Origin: Gammaproteobacteria bacterium | Lineage (GTDB): Bacteria > Pseudomonadota > Gammaproteobacteria > Competibacterales > Competibacteraceae | Assembly: GCA_020047885.1 (NCBI GenBank) | Contig: JAIFNF010000029.1 | Location: forward strand, 1 to 10,137 | DNA length: 10,137 bases | Reading direction: 5' to 3' | Shown: one piece after another, positions 6,136 to 10,137 of the stretch | Position numbering within the stretch: the first letter of the stretch is position 1 | How the letters are laid out: every line of letters starts with the position of its first letter | The notes under the pieces: model-generated | What the model was told of the DNA's origin: nothing | The model's input: the letters and a program-made list of their open reading frames with translations, nothing else | Database searches by the model: none | Made by a program: the position numbers and the translations under genes

Positions 6136-6954
6136 TCATCGTGGAAACAGCAGGGTGATTGTAAGGCGCGCGCCCCAGCCTTCGGGGCCGCCGTCAGAAC
6201 TCTCTACCCAGTAGTGGACACCCCCGCCGATGCTCACCAGTTGACTCCCGAGCCGCGTCACCTTCGATGTGGACAGGCGGATGGGAATCGTCCACTGTTT
6301 GTCGTCCCAATCGTAGGACATCTCGCTTTGTAGCGTGTAGGTCCAGGCGGTCGGTGTCGTATACGAGATAAACGGTTGCAGGAACGTCCTGTTGATGTCG
6401 CTGCGATCATCATCCCCCGCGAAGGACCACAGGTGGTTCGTCAACGCACCCACGGTCCAGTGACCCTGCTGCCGTAGAGCCACCGCCGTCGGCCCGGCCG
6501 CCCAGCGATCCGCGGTCAGCAGGTCATCGCTACCGGTCGGCAGCAGCAGTACCGGTCCCGCGCCCCAGATCCAGCCGCCAGCGGTCGGCCGCGCCGGGGA
6601 GAAGAAGAAGCTTTGCAGGGTATCGCCAAGCCCGAACTGGCTGCCGGAACCGGGAAAGAGGTCATCCTGGTAGACGATCGGCAGGATGGTGCGCGAGATC
6701 AGGTTCCAGTCCTCGTTCAGCGAAAACGGGATCACTGGCTGGATATTCAGCGACCACTGCTCGCCGTCGTCGCGCGGCCCGAGGTTCTGGTTGTAGTTGA
6801 ACTGAAACGGGACGCTGATCAGAGCCGCGACTGGATTGGCGAGTTGCATGGCGAGTTCTTCTTCGTTTTGCTCCGCCGCCAGGGCCAGCCGATGGAAGGC
6901 AGAGCTTGCGGCCAGCACGAACGCCACGACGGCGATGACTTTTGCTCTGGACAT
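6136..6954 (-). CDS. Outer-membrane barrel protein, transporter/neuromedin-U type
   Basis: This 272-residue protein has a signal peptide (about 1-26, ending ALA before AEQNEEELA). The motifs are those of the proteobacterial family often labelled transporter or neuromedin U: LANPVAALISVPFQFNYNQN, WSLNIQPVIPFSL, LISRTILPIVYQ, FGLGDTLQSFFFSP and WGAGPVLLLPTGSDD, followed by GGGVHYWVES near the end. Members are predicted outer-membrane barrels of unknown substrate. I chose the ATG at 6954 because AAGGAAA lies about 9 nt upstream and the signal peptide starts there. An in-frame start at 7080 would add 42 residues without membrane or signal character. It sits between the alkyl sulfatase remnant and the MipA gene, all on one strand. 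Confidence 0.82.
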   Translation of the reverse strand: MSRAKVIAVVAFVLAASSAFHRLALAAEQNEEELAMQLANPVAALISVPFQFNYNQNLGPRDDGEQWSLNIQPVIPFSLNEDWNLISRTILPIVYQDDLFPGSGSQFGLGDTLQSFFFSPARPTAGGWIWGAGPVLLLPTGSDDLLTADRWAAGPTAVALRQQGHWTVGALTNHLWSFAGDDDRSDINRTFLQPFISYTTPTAWTYTLQSEMSYDWDDKQWTIPIRLSTSKVTRLGSQLVSIGGGVHYWVESSDGGPEGWGARLTITLLFPR

Positions 6955-6962
6955 TTTCACAG

Positions 6963-6969
6963 TTTCCTT
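6963..6969 (-). promoter_or_regulatory. Ribosome binding site AAGGAAA fixing the start at 6954
   Basis: TTTCCTT on the plus strand reads AAGGAAA on the coding strand, 8 nt before the ATG at 6954. Together with the signal peptide that follows, it decides against the longer in-frame start at 7080. Confidence 0.6.
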
Positions 6970-7003
6970 GCTTTGTGGAATAGGTCTGCGCTGATGGTGT
7001 GGA

Positions 7004-7025
7004 TGCGACCCGCCATCGGATCGCA
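7004..7025. other. Small hairpin between the sulfatase remnant and the barrel gene
   Basis: TGCGA and TCGCA pair, followed after one mismatch by CCG with CGG around a CCAT loop. It lies in the 136-bp gap after the sulfatase stop. There is no T-run on either side, so it may slow transcription or be chance. Termination here is not supported. Confidence 0.25.
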
Positions 7026-7090
7026 CCCACGCCAGGCCCGCTATTCCATGACGTGCGGTCGCTCGGCTGCTCTCTATCATCAGTCGCCTG

Positions 7091-9444
7091 TCAGTCGATG
7101 TCGAGATCGATCTGCTGGAGCACCTCGAACGGCTTCGGTGGGTTCGCGGGCTGCTTCGACGCCGTGCCGGGCAGAATCTCGAAGTTCGGCGTGAACGACA
7201 CGAGGATCGAGCGCAACTGGTCGAACCCGGCCCGGTTGCCGTCGAACTTCGCCTTGCCCGCCTTGATCAGGTCGTCGAACGACACCTGACCCATCATCAC
7301 CCCGTTGAGGTCCGCACGGTTCACCGTGATCGTGAGATCCGGCTTCGGGACCTGGAAGCCCTTGATGGTGGTGAGCGTTGCGTTGCTCATCTCGACCGCG
7401 TACTGCTCGCCGTTGTCCGGCGTGATGAGGTTGACGCTGAACTTCATGCCCTCGGCCTTCTTCGGGTCCATGCTGATGGCGACGAAGTCGAGCCACTGCT
7501 CGGTGCTCATCGCCCGCACGACGTCGGGGACGGCGGAGCGCACCGGTACGCCGCCCGGCATCCCGTTGCGCAGCTCGAAGGCACCCTGCAGGAAGGTATT
7601 GCGCACGCTGGTGCTCTCGGCCTGGTAGCCGAGCTGCTCGAAGGTGTCGGCCAGCAGCCGTCGTCCGGCCTGATTGTGCGGCTCGGCGAACAGCAGCTTG
7701 TTGAGGATCTCGGTGGCGTAGAGATAGGCTCCCTCGTTGTAGAGCTGCTGCCCGCGTGCGAGGATCTTCTCGGCACCGCCCATCATCTCGACATAGAGCG
7801 GCGCGGAGTCCGAAGGTGACAGCGGGATCAGGTTCGTCGGATTGCCGTCGAAGTGCCCGATGAACCGGTTGACAACGCCGCGCACGTTGTTTTGCACATC
7901 GCCGTGATAGCTGCGCGCTGCCCAGTCCTGCTGCAGGCTCTTCGGCACCGCATAGACGTTCTGGATCTCGTTGATGGTCACGCCCTGGTTCACATAGTGC
8001 AGCGTCTGGTTGTTGAGGTTGGCGTAGACGTCGCGCTGTGTCCGAAGCACTTCCTTGATGCGCTCGTTGCCCCAGCGCGGCCACCGAACTTGTAGAGCGC
8101 CTCGTTGATCTCCTTCGACCAGTTCAATGCATTGCGCACCGCGGCACCGCGGGTCGTGTAGATGTTGTGGATCGTGCCGGTGATAATTTCGGAGGACCAG
8201 AACGCCTTGAATTGGGGGAAGTAGGTGTTCATCTCGACCGGCGCCTCGGTGTCCGGCGCGTTTTGGAACACCATCTTCACGCCGTCGAGCGTGATCTCCT
8301 CGAATTCCTTGCTGATGAGCCGATTCGGGGCGATCAGGCCGGCGGCGCCGGCGGCGACGTTCTTGCCGATCGACTGGTCGACGTGCCCGTGCGGATCACG
8401 CTCCAGCAGCACGGCATACTGCCACTGCATGCGGCGGTTCATCGCGGTACCCGCCATGACGTTCTCAGAAATCGCGGCATTCATGAACCCCGAAGGCGCA
8501 ATCAGCATGACCTTGCCGCTGGCAACATCGGCCTCGTCCACGACGCCACGCACGCCGCCGAAGTGGTCGCCATGCGAGTGCGAATACACGACGCCGACCA
8601 CCGGCCGCTTGCCGAGCTTCTCGTTGATGAACTCCAGAGCTGCCCGTGCCGTCTCCCTGGCGGTCAGCGGATCGAAGACGATCCAGCCGGTATCGCCCTT
8701 GATGAAGCTGATGTTAGCCAGGTCATAGCCACGCACCTGGTAGATGCGGCCGGGGACGACTTCATAAAGACCGTAAGCCATGTTGAGTATGGCCTGCCGC
8801 TGTAGCGAGGGATTGATGCTCTCGAAGTCCTTGCCGTCCAGCAGCCATTGGTAACTGCCCATGTCCCAGGCGACGTGTCCGGCGTCCGCCATGATCTGTT
8901 TATAAGATGGCTCAGCGATGAAACCCTTCTTGGCCTCCTCGAAGTCGCGTCGATCCTCGAACGGCAGCGTAACCTTCAGGCGATCGCGCACCTCGATCGT
9001 GAACTTGGAAGGCGCCCTGCCCAGTGGATCGAAATGCTCCGGATCGATCGGCTTGGCATCGGCCGGAGCCTTCGCCGCCTGCGGCGTGGCCTCGGTCTGC
9101 GCTGGCTTGGCCGCGACCAGTTCGGCGGGCAGCACGTAGGGGATACCGGCCCACAGCCGCACGGCCGAGTCCAGCTTCACTGCCGCCGGGTCTGCCCAGA
9201 CGTAACCGAAACGATCATCGAACCATTGCCGGTTGGCGAACAGGATCTTGGCAACACAGTCAGCCATCGAGACGTTGACGCCGGACTGGCGGATGGATGC
9301 GCACAGGGTCGAAAGGTTCTCACCCCGGTTCAGGGTAAAGGTGGGCTGGGGTGTAGCGTTGGCAGGCGTTTCGGCACCTACTGCCAGACCCGCTACCGAT
9401 GTGGCGGCAAGAAAGGTGATGGTGATCGGGAAGCGAGTTGTCAT
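7091..9444 (-). pseudogene. Alkyl sulfatase (SdsA1/BDS1-type metallo-beta-lactamase), frameshifted
   Basis: The product would be a periplasmic zinc enzyme that cleaves alkyl sulfates such as SDS. The first frame, from the ATG at 9444 (AAGG 7 nt upstream), has a signal peptide (about 1-24) and a LysM/FimV-like region (about 35-110). An Ala/Pro-rich linker follows, then the catalytic domain with SHSHGDH (288-294). His289, His291, Asp293, His294, Glu400 and Glu419 are each exactly 120 positions after the SdsA1 zinc ligands as I recall them (169, 171, 173, 174, 280, 299). After KFG (452-454) the frame goes wrong. The family sequence resumes at 8083 in another frame as WPRWGNERIKEV and continues 330 residues through the dimerisation and SCP2-like C-terminal domains to the stop at 7091. 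About 11 residues, including the ligand His344 of the usual HHWP motif, are missing at the junction. It is a pseudogene unless this is an assembly error. Confidence 0.88.
8081..8085 (-). other. Frameshift and deletion junction in the alkyl sulfatase
   Basis: On the coding strand TTC GGT leads out of frame, while TGG CCG CGC TGG starts the correct downstream frame; the two share the T of GGT/TGG. Family spacing calls for about 11 further residues here. A loss of about 34 nt (3n+1) would explain both the missing residues and the change of frame. The length is estimated from the family, not measured. Confidence 0.75.
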
Positions 9445-9452
9445 CAGATTAC

Positions 9453-9508
9453 CTTATTGGTTTGGTGGTTTTGGTTGGGTGGTTTTGGTTGGGTGGTTTT
9501 GGTTGGGT
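9453..9508. repeat. Tandem 14-bp G/T-rich repeat in the sulfatase leader
   Basis: The unit GGTTTTGGTTGGGT occurs three times without a mismatch (9467-9480, 9481-9494, 9495-9508). A degenerate fourth copy (about 10 of 14) at 9453-9466 runs into the ribosome binding site of the sulfatase gene. The plus strand, which is the template for that gene, has many GG and GGG runs and could fold as a two-layer G-quadruplex. Copy number of such repeats can change by slippage and might alter spacing between promoter and start. Confidence 0.85.
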
Positions 9509-9568
9509 AGTTAGGGTCAAAGCGGGCGGTTTCATCACGGTAGCGTCGCTGTCACGGCGGCGTACCCA

Positions 9569-10137
9569 TCAGAACCGCACCGTGAAGCCGAGCAATGGGC
9601 CGTTCAAGTCGACCTCGACATCGCGCCCGTTGATCGTCTTCTCGATGACAACATAGCGCCAGCCGCCCTGGACCGACCAGCGCTCGTTGAACTGGTAGCC
9701 GAGGCTCCCGAAGATCTGCCAGGTCAAGTCGGAGCCGGCCCGGAAGCCGCCGACGTCGGCCAGGGCCGTCGCGAACCAGCGGTCAGTGATGGCGAAGCGC
9801 ACGCGCCCGCCGATCAGCGGATCAACCCAAGTCTCGCTCATGCCAAAGCTCTGGCCGCCGAGCAGGCCGGGCGAGAGCGATACATTGAGGTTCACGGAAT
9901 TGACCCGGAGGCCAGCCATCAGGTCGACAGCCACCTGGTCGTTCTCAAGGACCCGGTAGCCGGCATAACCACTCAGCAGCTTCGCTTCAGTTTCGAACTC
10001 CGCTCGCGAAAAGAGCAGGCCGAGCGGGGTAGCGCGGCTTTGGGAAAGGTTGGCGTAGAACAGGTCGGCGATCAGGCTCCAGCGACCGTTGCGGGCTTCG
10101 AACACGCCCATGAAGGCCAGATCGAGATCAGAGAGGA
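9569..10137 (-). CDS. Outer-membrane beta-barrel protein, N-terminus beyond the window
   Basis: The visible 188 residues run from the window edge (LSDLDLAFMGVFEARNG...) to a stop at 9569. Alternating hydrophobic strands such as WSLIADLFYANLSQ, LLSGYAGYRV, VAVDLMAGLRV, WVDPLIGGRVRFAITDRW, WQIFGSLGYQFNERWSVQGGWR and a final LLGFTVRF, ending in Phe, are typical of an eight-stranded outer-membrane barrel. The frame is open to the window edge, so the Met at 10111 is internal, and the signal peptide and first strands lie outside. No specific function is recognisable. The sulfatase gene starts about 125 bp downstream on the same strand, so the two may share regulation. Confidence 0.8.
   Translation of the reverse strand, partial: LSDLDLAFMGVFEARNGRWSLIADLFYANLSQSRATPLGLLFSRAEFETEAKLLSGYAGYRVLENDQVAVDLMAGLRVNSVNLNVSLSPGLLGGQSFGMSETWVDPLIGGRVRFAITDRWFATALADVGGFRAGSDLTWQIFGSLGYQFNERWSVQGGWRYVVIEKTINGRDVEVDLNGPLLGFTVRF

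Noticed and set aside
7080..8084. Third-frame minus-strand open frame of 334 residues over the sulfatase C-terminus
   Set aside because: Its composition (Arg, Ala, Gln rich) is that of a shadow frame; the parallel frame 7091-8083 carries the sulfatase family sequence.
8053..8085. Programmed ribosomal frameshift joining the two sulfatase halves
   Set aside because: No slippery heptamer is visible, and about 11 conserved residues including a zinc ligand would still be missing, so a deletion explains the data better.
9233..9514. Plus-strand open frames encoding repeated Gly-Phe-Gly-Trp-Val-Val segments
   Set aside because: The repeats are just translation of the 14-bp DNA repeat; the frames lie antisense to the sulfatase N-terminus and have no start signals.

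Overview
The window looks like chromosomal DNA from a GC-rich Gram-negative bacterium, probably a proteobacterium. The signs are several outer-membrane barrel proteins, one lipoprotein with a signal peptide, a periplasmic binding protein and Shine-Dalgarno-type start sites. No rRNA, tRNA, CRISPR array, transposase or phage gene was seen. I could not fix the genus from sequence alone.

Layout. Positions 1-204 are an AT-richer non-coding leader, followed by the only plus-strand gene (205-990), a ceramidase-like (CREST superfamily) membrane hydrolase. A strong hairpin at 1048-1081 separates it from a convergent minus-strand SYLF/YSC84 lipoprotein gene (1108-1683). The gap at 1684-1916 is rich in structure: a 73-bp segment bounded by perfect 15-bp inverted repeats (1757-1829) and a palindromic dispersed-type repeat (1855-1910). 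Everything after this lies on the minus strand.

Block A (5147 down to 1917) reads, in transcription order, potassium-channel-like protein, AapJ-type amino-acid binding protein, SLC13/ArsB-NhaD-type permease. The binding protein and permease genes are only 11 bp apart, and no ABC permease or ATPase gene is present. A 39-bp segment just upstream of the channel gene matches the signal-peptide region of the binding-protein gene at 33 of 39 positions, which suggests a decayed second copy.

Block B (10137 down to 5257) reads: truncated outer-membrane barrel protein running off the window, SdsA1/BDS1-type alkyl sulfatase, neuromedin-U/transporter-type barrel, MipA/OmpV barrel. The sulfatase has an unusual N-terminal extension of about 120 residues resembling a LysM/FimV-type domain. 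It is disrupted near 8083 by a frameshift that coincides with loss of about 11 codons, including a predicted zinc-ligand histidine. Three perfect copies of a 14-bp G/T-rich repeat sit just upstream of its ribosome binding site. Taken together, block B looks like an envelope or surfactant-related locus whose enzyme is broken in this sequence. The most notable points are the sulfatase lesion and domain fusion, the G/T repeat, and the orphan binding protein next to a secondary permease and a channel.
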